This document shows, one piece after another, positions 50,909 to 59,940 of a DNA stretch of 59,955 bases. The position numbers were made by a program, and so were the translations under genes. Under the pieces are notes generated by a model. The model had not been told where the DNA came from and made no database searches. It saw nothing but the letters and a program-made list of their open reading frames with translations. The stretch is from Streptomyces hainanensis (GTDB taxonomy: Bacteria > Actinomycetota > Actinomycetes > Streptomycetales > Streptomycetaceae), in NCBI RefSeq assembly GCF_004348415.1, contig NZ_SMKI01000001.1, positions 1-59,955 of the forward strand, read 5' to 3'. Each line of letters opens with the position of its first letter. Within the stretch, counting starts at the first letter, position 1.

Positions 50909-52525
50909 TCAAAGTCGGTCGGCGAAGTCGTCTTCCTTCACCAGGAGGCGCTCTCGTACGTCTTTGGGGATCGACAGCTTCATGTGGATCTTGGGTGCCC
51001 GCATTCTGGGGATCTTGGTTCGGATGACCTCGCACTTGATGCCCACGCGGAGGAGGTCTTCCACCATCGCCTGGACGCCGCCCTCCTCCCAGCGCTGGCG
51101 GAACGTCTTGCCGTTGTCGACCTTCACCCACCGGTCCTCGGTCAAGGCCGGGTCGATCTGGTCCAGGTCGGAGATGAGCTTGTCCAAGGTGGTCTCGGCC
51201 TGTTCGCGGGTGAAGCGGGTCTTCTGGAAGCGGCCGCCGGGCTCGAGTTCCCTCATGTAGTAGGAGATGGAGCTTTCCAGCCGCTTCAGCTGCTTCTTGG
51301 CCTCGGCGCCCTTCACGTACTCGCGGGTCTGAACCGGCTCGTCGCCGAGGACGGTGAGGACGTCGTCGGTCAGCCGCTGGTAGACCGCTTCCGGGTTGGG
51401 CGCGCCGCGGCCGCCGCCGGGGCATTCGGCGCAGCGGAGGTAGGCGTAGGGCTTGCCCTTGGTCGTGGTCTTGTGGACGGTCAGGTTGGTGCCGCAGTCC
51501 ACGCAGACGAGGACGCCGAGGAAGCGGGTGGAGCCGCCGGGGGTCCGGCCGGGCTGGTCCTTCGAGCGGCGGTCGAGCGCGGCCTGGAGTTCGTGGAACT
51601 CGTCCTCGGTGAAGACGGGCTCGGCCACTCTGACGGGCTTGCCGTCCGGACCGAGGACGAGTTTCGAGCGGCGGGCCCCGCTGCTTCTGTCCTCTTCCAC
51701 CCGGTAACCCATGAGTGCGGGGTTGCGGAGGCGGCGGAGGAGCGTGCTGGCGGTGAGTCCGTCTCCGACGAGGCGGGAGCGCCTGAGGATGGTCGTCATC
51801 CGGCGGGCGGAGACGCCTCGAAGGGCGGCGCGCCGGCACCAGTGGAGGATCCGGTACGCGGTCCGGTCGATGCGGAGGCGGACCTTTCCGTTCTCGTCCT
51901 CGAAGGTCTCGTAGCCGTAGGCCGGTTTTCCGACGAGCCAGTCGGTCTGGGTCTTGGCGTAGTTCCAGAGGCTGGCCACCCGGGTGCTGGTGTTCGCGGC
52001 CTCGATCTCGGCCATGCCGCCGATCAGGGTGATGATGATCTTCCCGATGGTGGTGGTGAGGTCGATGGAGTCGTGCTTCGAGACCAGGTTCTTCTGGTAC
52101 TTGAGGCACCAGTCGATCATGGTTGAGAGGTCGGAGATGCGGCGTACGAAGCGGTCGAGTTTCCAGAAGAGGAGGACGTCGAACTCGGGTGCCCGGTTGT
52201 TGAGCCAGTCGCCGAGCTGCTTCCGCTTCCACGGCGGGACCTTCGTGGCCGACACGTTGAGGTCGCTGGCGATGCCGACGACCCGGTAGCCGCGCTCTCG
52301 CGCGAGGAGACGGAGGTCGAGTTCCTGGCGGACGGGGGAGGTGGTGTCGTCGGTGAGGATCGAGAGGCGGACCGAGAGGAGAGCTCGGGGAGCGTCCTCG
52401 GGGAGGAGATCCTCGGCTCGCCTGAGTTCTTCGAGGAGGGTCAGGTCGGCGGCCGACCATTCCGCTTCCAGGGTGTACTGCTGCTTGCGCTCGGGGGCCG
52501 TGCGATGGTTCTTGCGTCGCCGCAT
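50909..52525 (-). CDS. large serine recombinase
   Basis: A 538-residue recombinase. Residues ~45-190 are the resolvase domain: VRLSILTDDTTSPVRQ with the catalytic Ser, then FDVLLFWKLDRFVRRISDL, and the long helix GGMAEIEAANTSTRV. Residues ~200-300 match the Recombinase domain (KPAYGYE, GVSARRMTTILRR, LRNPALMGYR); a zinc ribbon follows (CVDCG...CAEC), then a coiled coil. Such proteins integrate and excise phages or mobile elements between short att sites. It lies between array 4 and a copy of the 28-codon repeat and is the only mobility gene seen. Start ATG at 52525. Confidence 0.93.
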   Translation of the reverse strand: MRRRKNHRTAPERKQQYTLEAEWSAADLTLLEELRRAEDLLPEDAPRALLSVRLSILTDDTTSPVRQELDLRLLARERGYRVVGIASDLNVSATKVPPWKRKQLGDWLNNRAPEFDVLLFWKLDRFVRRISDLSTMIDWCLKYQKNLVSKHDSIDLTTTIGKIIITLIGGMAEIEAANTSTRVASLWNYAKTQTDWLVGKPAYGYETFEDENGKVRLRIDRTAYRILHWCRRAALRGVSARRMTTILRRSRLVGDGLTASTLLRRLRNPALMGYRVEEDRSSGARRSKLVLGPDGKPVRVAEPVFTEDEFHELQAALDRRSKDQPGRTPGGSTRFLGVLVCVDCGTNLTVHKTTTKGKPYAYLRCAECPGGGRGAPNPEAVYQRLTDDVLTVLGDEPVQTREYVKGAEAKKQLKRLESSISYYMRELEPGGRFQKTRFTREQAETTLDKLISDLDQIDPALTEDRWVKVDNGKTFRQRWEEGGVQAMVEDLLRVGIKCEVIRTKIPRMRAPKIHMKLSIPKDVRERLLVKEDDFADRL

Positions 52526-52581
52526 GAGCGCAGGTTAGAGCGGTGGCGGACGATTGTGGACGTGTCGGCTTTTGCCCGCAG

Positions 52582-52668
52582 ATGAACACGGAGATCCAGA
52601 TCGGCCCGACGGGCAAGAAGCTGCTGCCGTTGCAGGTCGTGAAGTCGGGCGCCGACCGGGGGGAGTAG
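52582..52668 (+). repeat. repeated 28-codon frame, copy C, beside the serine recombinase
   Basis: Third copy, product beginning MNTEIQIGPTGKKLL and ending RGE, with the same 87-base length and TAG. It lies 57 bases upstream of the recombinase start, on the opposite strand. Similarity to copies A and B continues to the right through GATCTGCTCCCCGTTGCGGAAC and CTCGGGGCGTTTTTCGG, about 150 bases, then stops; no CRISPR repeats follow here. The rest of 52740-52970 holds no convincing gene. Confidence 0.55.
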
Positions 52669-52974
52669 GCCGGGGGGCTGCGGGCGGGATGATCTGCTCC
52701 CCGTTGCGGAACGTGCTCGGGGCGTTTTTCGGTCCTCCGACCGGGCGCTTGTCGACTCCTGGCACCCGCTGCCCCGCAAACTCGCCCTGGGCAACTGAGC
52801 GGCGGCACCCGGAACCGTATGAGCAGTCCTCACCCCGGGCGGGTTCGGTTCCCCGGGGTGAGGGCGCGCGCACCTGATCCGGTCCGGCGTTCCGCACCAC
52901 CGGCCGGTGACCCGCGGTGGGGATCGCCGGGTACGGAGAGGCCGGGACGACTGCGACGGCCCTCCCGGGGAGGG

Positions 52975-53240
52975 GCGCGCCGTCGCCCACGGCGACGAGT
53001 CGCAGCGCGGGCACGGTCAGGGCGATGCCGGACCAGGCCAACGGCGTCGGCCGGTCGCCGAGGAGGCACACGCCACACGGCACCGACGGCGCGCCCCCCG
53101 TGACGGCACTCACGGGGACCACGACGCTCATGGGCCGCCATTCTCGCGGCCGCCGAGGAACTCGTCGCGCGCGAGGGCAGGACGGCGCTCGCTCCGGACG
53201 TCGTCGGTGGCAACGAGGCGGCCATAGTGGCCGCGAGGTG
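52975..53240. pseudogene. junction of two gene fragments: EamA-type transporter (minus) and TetR-type regulator (plus)
   Basis: On the minus strand from 53131 the frame VVVPVSAVTGGAPSVPCGV...LLGDRPTPLAWSGIAL resembles the C-terminal membrane helix pair of EamA/DMT transporters (VxPLSA...GVLLLGERPS-LAWxGIAL), with polar residues where helices should be hydrophobic, so it has decayed. On the plus strand from 53137, AILAAAEELVAREGRTAL resembles the first helix of a TetR regulator. Neither continues into a complete gene. Confidence 0.3.
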
Positions 53241-53275
53241 TCATCGAGGGCCTGTGAGGCGTGGATCGGGTCTCG

Positions 53276-55288
53276 TCATGCGCCGCGGTGCGCGGTGAAG
53301 AACAGGTCCGGGTCGACGTCGAGCGCCTCGAAGACGAGTGTGTCGTCCTGCGGGTACGTGGCGTAGCCGACCTGGGCGGGTCGGATGTCGCAGTTCTCGC
53401 TCCACCGGGATTCCACGAACGGGCTGAGCAGAATGTTCTGGATGGAGCCCACCGTGGCCAGGTACGCCTCCCACGAACAGCCGGAGTTCTGGGAGGCCGG
53501 CGGCTGGAGTGAGACGACGGCGGCACCGAGGCCACCACCGGTGACGGTCACCTGGTAGGGATCGCCGTCCGGTTCACCCGGAACGCCGAGCAGGCCGGCC
53601 AGATCCTGCTGCGCGACCTCCCACTGGCCGTTGATCGGGGGGAAGTCGATGTTCTGCGGCGCCCACGTCGACTCCAGGTCGACGCCCCCGCCGCTGGCCG
53701 GGATCCACCAGTACATTGTCCCGTCCGCCGCGGCTGCCAGGCCCTGTTCGCCCGGGCAGGAGTCCTCCGGCGCGTCCTCCGGAACCATGCGGACAACGTC
53801 CGGCGTGAAGCGCCACGCCCCCCGCCCGTCGTTGTCGTCGGGATCCCAGGACGACTCCACGATCGTCATCTCGCACAACACGTCGGTGGCCAGCAGCCGG
53901 ACGGTTCCCGCCGGACCTCCTTCGAGGTCGGGCTCCACGTGGACGCGCACCGCCCAGTTGTCGTACTCGTCGCCGTAGTCCCAGGACGCCGTCCCCTGCC
54001 AGTCGCCCACGTACTCCTCGGTGTTCGGTTCGACCGTCGTCTCCTCCCGACCCTCCTGGGGCGGTGTGTCGGACGGGCCCGCCGAGTCCTCCGCCCCTCT
54101 GTCGTCCCCCTCGCCCGCCATGGTGATCAGGCCACGGACCAGTGCCCCGACGCCGATCACCAGGATGAGCACGGCGAACACCAGCACCCGCACCCGGCGG
54201 GTGGCCACGAGTGAGGAGGGTTCCGCCGACGACGCGGACGAAGCGGGTGGGCCGAAGCCGGCGGGCGGGAGCCCGATCGGGGCGGTGGGAAGGGCGGAGG
54301 CGGTTCGAGCCCCGTCCGCCGTGGGCGCGTAGGGAGTGGCGGGAGCGGGAGGCGTGGACACCGGGGCTCCGGCCTCCGCGTCGGCGACGAACGCCCGTAC
54401 CGCGGCGTCGTGGTCCTGGATCGCTTGCAGGGCCGCGGGTGGTAGCCAGGGCCCCGGCGGCTGCGACTTCAGGTAGTCGAACGTCGTGGCGAGTATCGTC
54501 TCCGGGCTCGGCCGGTCGGCCGGATTCCTGTCCAGGCAGCTGGCGATCAGCGGGCGTATCCCGGCTGGCAGGTCGTCCAGACGCGGCGTGCCGCGGGTGA
54601 TCTCCAGCATCAGCGCGTACAGGTCGCTGTCCAGCGGACCGAAGGGCGTGGCCCCGGTGGCGGCGTAGGTGAGGACGGACCCCAGCGCGAAGACGTCGCT
54701 GGCCGGGGTCAGGGCCGTGGGGGTCTCGAACTGCTCGGGTGACATGAAGGCGGGTGTGCCGACGGCTGCCCCCGTCCTGGTCAGCCGCCGCTCGGCCGAC
54801 TCGACGGCATACGCGATGCCGAAGTCGATGACCCGAGGGCCCTCGACGGTGATCATCACGTTGGACGGCTTCAGGTCGCGGTGCACGAGTCCGGCGGCGT
54901 GCACGGCAAGGAGCGCCTGCCCCAACCCGTTGGCCAGCGCGAAGAGATGATGCTCGGCCAGCCCTCGCCCGAGCCGCGTCAGCAGGCTGTCGAGCGGCAG
55001 GCCGGGAACGTACTCGCTCACCACCCACGGCATGGCGGCCTCGACGTCATGGGCCCGGACCGCCGCGACCCACTCACCCTCCACCCGCATCGCCGAGCGG
55101 ATCTCCCGCTCCAACCGCTCCTGGAGCAAGTGGTTGCTGGCCAGGTCGGGCCGCACCAACTTCACGGCGACCAGCCGGCCACGCTGCGAGCGCGCCAGAT
55201 AGACCGCCCCCATGCCCCCCGAGCCGAGCGTTCCCAGCAACCGGTACCCGCCCACCTCACGCGGATCCTGATCCCGCAGTGGCCTCAT
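53276..55288 (-). CDS. membrane-bound Ser/Thr protein kinase with extracellular sensor domain
   Basis: A 670-residue PknB-like kinase. Catalytic domain ~14-275: GSGGMGAVYLAR (Gly loop), VAVKLVRPD (Lys), VHRDLKPSNVMI (catalytic loop), VIDFGIA (DFG) and GTPAFMSPEQF with an Ala-Thr activation loop. A Pro-Ala linker leads to one membrane helix (~VLVFAVLILVIGVGALVRGLI, 365-385). The C-terminal ~270 residues are outside: an acidic linker, then a beta-rich domain with EYVGDWQGTASWDYGDEYDNWAVRVHVE, and Cys pairs. No PASTA repeats. It would phosphorylate cytosolic targets in response to an outside signal. Start ATG at 55288. Confidence 0.92.
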   Translation of the reverse strand: MRPLRDQDPREVGGYRLLGTLGSGGMGAVYLARSQRGRLVAVKLVRPDLASNHLLQERLEREIRSAMRVEGEWVAAVRAHDVEAAMPWVVSEYVPGLPLDSLLTRLGRGLAEHHLFALANGLGQALLAVHAAGLVHRDLKPSNVMITVEGPRVIDFGIAYAVESAERRLTRTGAAVGTPAFMSPEQFETPTALTPASDVFALGSVLTYAATGATPFGPLDSDLYALMLEITRGTPRLDDLPAGIRPLIASCLDRNPADRPSPETILATTFDYLKSQPPGPWLPPAALQAIQDHDAAVRAFVADAEAGAPVSTPPAPATPYAPTADGARTASALPTAPIGLPPAGFGPPASSASSAEPSSLVATRRVRVLVFAVLILVIGVGALVRGLITMAGEGDDRGAEDSAGPSDTPPQEGREETTVEPNTEEYVGDWQGTASWDYGDEYDNWAVRVHVEPDLEGGPAGTVRLLATDVLCEMTIVESSWDPDDNDGRGAWRFTPDVVRMVPEDAPEDSCPGEQGLAAAADGTMYWWIPASGGGVDLESTWAPQNIDFPPINGQWEVAQQDLAGLLGVPGEPDGDPYQVTVTGGGLGAAVVSLQPPASQNSGCSWEAYLATVGSIQNILLSPFVESRWSENCDIRPAQVGYATYPQDDTLVFEALDVDPDLFFTAHRGA

Positions 55289-55736
55289 ATCCCCGTCCCC
55301 ATTCAGCCAGTGCTCGAGACCGGCACACCTTGTCGCCCCACGCGCACGCGGAGCCGACGTTCAGACCGCGTCGGCGCGTCCGAACAGCGGCGCATCGGCG
55401 AAGCGCGTGGGACCGGCCCATGACGCCAACCGGGGCGCCCCGGCCCCACCGATGCCCGGCCGACCGCCGCCGCTCGAACGCGGCGCGGCCACGCCGTACG
55501 GGCCTCTGTTCTCCCGGCGGCCCCACGCGCCGACGACACCACGAAGCCGTGGCCGCGAACCGGACCACGCCCTCGCCATCGTCCCGCGCAGCCGTCAACC
55601 ACGCGCTGACCCGCGAACCTACCACCCGGCCACACCGACCGGCCGAACGTGGTCCCGGTGCCGCTCGGAACGACCGAGCCAGGGTTGGCGAAGGGGCCGC
55701 TGCCGGCAAACACCGGCTGACGGGGAGGGTTCGACG
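55289..55736. other. 450-base gap without a recognisable gene
   Basis: Several overlapping frames exist on both strands, all Arg/Pro-rich with no family signature. It should contain the promoters of the divergent kinase gene and the HTH pseudogene. Confidence 0.4.
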
Positions 55737-56170
55737 ATGCGGAGCAAGGAGAGCGGCACCACGCGCGGCGCGGCACGCACACTGGCGGAGAAGCCGCGGT
55801 GGCCGCGGGACATCAGGACGCCCCGGGGTGAACAGCCGCCCTCCTACGAGACGGCGGCACGGCAGATCGGCGAACTCACGGGCGTATCGATCTCCGGCCG
55901 TATTCCTGGGAGCCCGTCACCGGCCGGACGGCCAACCCGAAGCTCCATCACCTCCAGGCCCTCGCGCGGTTCTTCCACGTCCCCGTCGGATATCTCGCCG
56001 ACCCGGAAGCCGATGGCGACCAGTTCGAGTCCGAGCAGCGAGAACTCGTGGACGGGGCTGCCGCCGACAGCGGGTTCCTCAGGGCTCTGGGGACTGATCG
56101 GGTGCGAGAGATCGCCGTTCGCGTCTCCCGACTCTCCAACGCCGGTCATCGACCGCTCACGGGGAGCGGG
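55737..56170 (+). pseudogene. frameshifted HTH (XRE-like) regulator
   Basis: From ATG 55737, behind GGGAGGG, the frame reads ...RGEQPPSYETAARQIGELTGVSIS; near 55893 the family sequence moves to another frame, YSWEPVTGRTANPKLHHLQALARFFHVPVGYLADPEADGDQFESEQREL. Together they match the actinobacterial XRE regulators whose helix-turn-helix reads SYEEVAxxI...ISxxYLWxLRTGxxxNPTxxHLxALAxFFGVPxxYFxDD. After ~VREIAVRVSRLSNAG homology ends. The second frame has no stop and runs on into the glucanase frame. Probably inactive unless the shift is a sequencing error. Confidence 0.6.
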
Positions 56171-56312
56171 CCTTGCGGCCCGTGCCGTCGCGTTGACCTG
56201 TCGCCTACGGGCGACGGCGTGCCGCGGCATGCGCGGACCGTTGACAAGTTCGCAGTACGGCTGAACTCTCTAACTACTTCGTGCAAGCGCTCAACTTTTT
56301 TGCTTAATTTTC

Positions 56313-56331
56313 CGCAAGTTGAACGCAAGTT
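56313..56331. promoter_or_regulatory. direct repeat CGCAAGTT x2, putative operator of the glucanase gene
   Basis: CGCAAGTT at 56313-56320 and 56324-56331, 11 bases apart, one helical turn, following an AT-rich stretch (AACTTTTTTGCTTAATTTTC) that can hold the promoter. Short direct repeats with this spacing are common control sites ahead of secreted polysaccharide hydrolase genes in streptomycetes. Confidence 0.45.
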
Positions 56332-56428
56332 CGCGGCAGGCGTCCTGTTCGGCCTCTGTCCCGCCCGGCCGTTCCGCGCGCCGCGCAAGGCACTGGCTCT
56401 GTCGTTCCCACAGAACAGAGGACCCCCC

Positions 56429-59400
56429 ATGAAGTGGAAGCATCACGTCCGGAGACTGCTGGTCGGCGCGGTCGTCGCAGGCCTGGCCGTCGTCGGACTC
56501 GTGCCGGGCGCCGCCTCGGCCGACGGGCCCGACCTGGCCCCTGGCAAGGCCGTCTCGGCGAGCGGATCCCATGCGAGCCATCCGGCGCGCGACGTCAACG
56601 ACGGGAACCGGGGGACCTACTGGGAGAGCCCGTCCCACGCGTTCCCGCAGTGGCTCGGGATCGACCTGGGCGAGAGCACCGAGGTCGGGCAGGTGGTGCT
56701 GCGGCTGCCCTCCTCGTGGGAGGCCCGCACCCAGACCCTGAGTGTCGAGGGCAGCGCCGACGGCGGCGACTTCGCGACGCTGTCCGCCTCGGCCGGCCGC
56801 TCGTTCGACCCGGCCACCGGCAACACGGCCACCATCGACTTCCCGGCCACCAGCGTCCGTTACCTCCGGTTGAACGTCACCGCCAACACCGGCTGGCCGG
56901 CGGCCCAGGTCGCCGAGTTCGAGGTCCGCGGGGTCGACGATCCCGGCGGCGAGGACCCCGGCGGGGAGGACCCGGGCGGGGAGGACCCCGGTGCCGAGGA
57001 GCCGGTGGGTGCCGACCTGGCCCGCGGCAAGCCGATCGAGGCGTCCTCGACCACCCAGAACTACGTGGCCGCCAACGCCAACGACGGCGACGTCGGCACC
57101 TACTGGGAGTCGGGCGGCCACCCGGCGACGCTCACCGTCAGGCTCGGCGCCAACGCCGACCTCACCGGCATCGTGCTGCGGCTCAACCCCGACCCGATCT
57201 GGGGCACCAGAACCCAGACGCTCCAGGTCCTCGGCAGGGAACAGAGCGCCAGCGGCTTCGGCTCGCTGGTCGCGCAGGCCGGCTACGTCTTCAACCCGGC
57301 GACCAACCAGAACACGGTGACCATCCCGCTCACCGGCCGCGTCGCCGACGTCCAGCTGCGGTTCACCGGCAACACCGGCGCCCCCGGCGGCCAGGTCGGC
57401 GACCTCCAGGTGATCGGCGCCATGGCGCCCAACCCCGACCTCGCCGTCACCGACGTGACGTGGAGCCCGAGTTCCCCCACCGAGAGCGACCGGATCGCGC
57501 TCAGCGCGCGGGTGGCGAACATCGGCGCCCTCGGCGCCGCCGCGACCACCCTCGACGTCAGCCTCGGCGGCGCGGTCGTCGGCAGCGCCCCGGTCGCCGG
57601 GCTCGCGGCGGGCGCCTCGACCACCGTCGTCGTCGACGTGGGGACCCGCGCCCAGGGCAGTTACGTCGTCTCGGCGATCGTCGACCCGACGGACACCATT
57701 CTCGAACAGGACAACGCCAACAACAGCCGCACCGCCGCCTCGCGGCTCGTGGTCGCCCAGGCCGCGGGCCCCGACCTCCAGGTCCTCGACGTCACCACCA
57801 ACCCGGCGAACCCCGCCGTCGGCGCCGACGTCTCCTTCACCGTCGCCGTCAACAACCGCGGCACCACCGCGGTCACCGCCACCACGGTCACCCGCGTGAC
57901 GGTCGGCGGCACCACCCTCAGCGCCACCACCGGCGCGGTCGCCGCCGGGGCCACGGTCAACGTGCCCATCAGCGGCACCTGGCGGGCCACCGACGGCGGG
58001 GCGACCATCGTGGCCACCGCCGACGCCACCGGGGTCGTCGCCGAGACCAACGAGACGAACAACGCGTTCACCCGCGCGATCGTCGTCGGGCGGGGCGCGG
58101 CCGTCCCGTACACCGAGTACGAGGCCGAGGACGGCCGCTACCGGGGGACGCTGCTCCAGGCCGACGCCGAACGCACCTTCGGGCGCACCAACTTCGCCAC
58201 CGAGTCCTCGGGCCGCGAGTCGGTGCGGCTCAACTCCACCGGGGACTTCGTCGAGTTCACCTCCACCGTGCCGACCAACTCCCTCGTCGTGCGCAACTCC
58301 ATCCCCGACGCCGCCGGCGGCGGTGGTATGGAGGCCACCCTCAGCCTCTACGCCGACGACACCTTCGTCAGGAAACTGACGCTGTCGTCCAGGCACAGCT
58401 GGCTGTACGGCACCACCGACGACCCCGAGGGCCTGACCAACGCGCCGGGTTCCGCCGCCCGGCGGCTGTTCGACGAGGCCCAGGCGCTGCTGGCCGGGAC
58501 CTACCCGGCCGGCACCACGTTCCGCCTGCAGCGCGACGCCGGCGACACGGCGGCGTTCTACATCGTCGACCTGGTCGACCTGGAGCAGGTCGCGCCGCCG
58601 ACGAGCCAGCCGGCCGGCTGCGTCTCGATCACCGAGTACGGCGCGGTGCCCAACGACGGGCTCGACGACACCGCCGCCATCCAGCGGGCCGTCACCGCCG
58701 ACCAGAACGGCGACATCGACTGCGTGTGGATCCCGCCGGGCCAGTGGCGGCAGGAGCAGAAGATCCTCACCGACGACCCGCTCGACCGCGGCCAGTACAA
58801 CCAGGTCGGCATCAGCGACGTCACCATCCGCGGCGCCGGCATGTGGCACTCGCAGCTGTACACCCTCACCCCGCCGCACCAGGCGGGCGGCATCAACCAC
58901 CCGCACGAGGGCAACTTCGGGTTCGACATCGACGACAACACCCGGATCTCCGACATCGCCATCTTCGGCTCGGGCACCATCCGCGGCGGCGACGGCGGTG
59001 CCGAGGGCGGCGTGGGACTCAACGGGCGGTTCGGTGGGAACACCCGCATCTCCAACGTGTGGATCGAACACGCCAACGTGGGCGTCTGGGTCGGCCGGGA
59101 CCACAGCAACATCCCCGAGCTCTGGGGACCGGCCGACGGCCTCCAGTTCAGCGGGATGCGGATCCGCAACACCTACGCCGACGGCATCAACCTCACCAAC
59201 GGCAGCAGCGACTCCCAGGTGTTCAACTCGTCGTTCCGCAACACCGGCGACGACGCGCTCGCCGTGTGGGCCAACCGGTACGTGCGCGACACGGCCGTGG
59301 ACATCGCCCACGACAACCGCTTCGTCAACAACACCGTGCAACTGCCCTGGCGGGCCAACGGCATCGCGATCTACGGAGGGTACGACAACAGCATCGAGAA

Positions 59401-59863
59401 CAACCTGATCTCCGACACCATGAACTACCCCGGCATCATGCTGGCGACCGACCACGATCCGCTGCCCTTCTCCGGGCAGACCCTCATCGCCAACAACGGG
59501 CTGTACCGCACCGGCGGCGCGTTCTGGGGCGCGGCGCAGGAGTTCGGCGCGATCACCGTCTTCGCGCAGGGCCGCGACATCCCGGGCGTCACGATCCGGG
59601 ACACCGAGATCCACGACTCCACCTATGACGGCATCCAGTTCAAGACGGGCGGCGGGCTGGTGCCGGACGTCGCCATCACCAACGTCACCATCGACGACTC
59701 GAACAACGGTGCCGGCATCCTGGCCATGAACGGCGCGCGCGGCAACGCCACGCTGACGAACGTCAGCATCAGCGACTCGGCCGACGGCGACGTCGTCGTC
59801 TCGCCGGGATCGACCTTCGTGATCGACGGCGTGCCGACCGGCCGGCGCGGTCGAGCGGACTGA
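56429..59863 (+). CDS. secreted multidomain alpha-1,3-glucanase/mycodextranase-like protein (GH87-type)
   Basis: A 1,144-residue secreted protein. Signal peptide 1-32 (RRLLVGAVVAGLAVVGLVPGAASA). Discoidin (F5/8 type C) domain ~35-165; linker of GGEDP repeats; second discoidin domain ~190-330; two CARDB-like domains ~345-560; a CBM35/6-like module (TEYEAEDGRYRG, ~565-720); and a C-terminal right-handed beta-helix (~730-1140) opening SITEYGAVPNDGLDDTAAIQRAV. In the helix, YADGINLTNGSS and FRNTGDDALAVW give an Asp followed 23 and 24 residues later by an Asp pair, the layout of GH87 catalytic acids. It probably attacks fungal or bacterial alpha-1,3-glucan. ATG 56429 was chosen because it starts the signal peptide. 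Confidence 0.82.
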   Translation: MKWKHHVRRLLVGAVVAGLAVVGLVPGAASADGPDLAPGKAVSASGSHASHPARDVNDGNRGTYWESPSHAFPQWLGIDLGESTEVGQVVLRLPSSWEARTQTLSVEGSADGGDFATLSASAGRSFDPATGNTATIDFPATSVRYLRLNVTANTGWPAAQVAEFEVRGVDDPGGEDPGGEDPGGEDPGAEEPVGADLARGKPIEASSTTQNYVAANANDGDVGTYWESGGHPATLTVRLGANADLTGIVLRLNPDPIWGTRTQTLQVLGREQSASGFGSLVAQAGYVFNPATNQNTVTIPLTGRVADVQLRFTGNTGAPGGQVGDLQVIGAMAPNPDLAVTDVTWSPSSPTESDRIALSARVANIGALGAAATTLDVSLGGAVVGSAPVAGLAAGASTTVVVDVGTRAQGSYVVSAIVDPTDTILEQDNANNSRTAASRLVVAQAAGPDLQVLDVTTNPANPAVGADVSFTVAVNNRGTTAVTATTVTRVTVGGTTLSATTGAVAAGATVNVPISGTWRATDGGATIVATADATGVVAETNETNNAFTRAIVVGRGAAVPYTEYEAEDGRYRGTLLQADAERTFGRTNFATESSGRESVRLNSTGDFVEFTSTVPTNSLVVRNSIPDAAGGGGMEATLSLYADDTFVRKLTLSSRHSWLYGTTDDPEGLTNAPGSAARRLFDEAQALLAGTYPAGTTFRLQRDAGDTAAFYIVDLVDLEQVAPPTSQPAGCVSITEYGAVPNDGLDDTAAIQRAVTADQNGDIDCVWIPPGQWRQEQKILTDDPLDRGQYNQVGISDVTIRGAGMWHSQLYTLTPPHQAGGINHPHEGNFGFDIDDNTRISDIAIFGSGTIRGGDGGAEGGVGLNGRFGGNTRISNVWIEHANVGVWVGRDHSNIPELWGPADGLQFSGMRIRNTYADGINLTNGSSDSQVFNSSFRNTGDDALAVWANRYVRDTAVDIAHDNRFVNNTVQLPWRANGIAIYGGYDNSIENNLISDTMNYPGIMLATDHDPLPFSGQTLIANNGLYRTGGAFWGAAQEFGAITVFAQGRDIPGVTIRDTEIHDSTYDGIQFKTGGGLVPDVAITNVTIDDSNNGAGILAMNGARGNATLTNVSISDSADGDVVVSPGSTFVIDGVPTGRRGRAD

Positions 59864-59886
59864 GGCCCGCTCACCCGAGGCAGCCT

Positions 59887-59940
59887 CGTGGTCCCGAGCC
59901 GAGGAGGGCGCCGCCGACGCCCTCCGACGCCGGGACCACG
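59887..59940 (+). terminator. terminator of the glucanase gene
   Basis: CGTGGTCCCG at 59887-59896 pairs with CGGGACCACG at 59931-59940, and an inner GGAGGGCG/CGCCCTCC pair extends the stem. It lies 24 bases past the stop. Confidence 0.75.

Noticed and set aside
56291-59614. 1,107-codon minus-strand frame opposite the glucanase
   Set aside because: An antisense shadow of a high-G+C gene; low-complexity Asp/Gly/Val composition, no domains.
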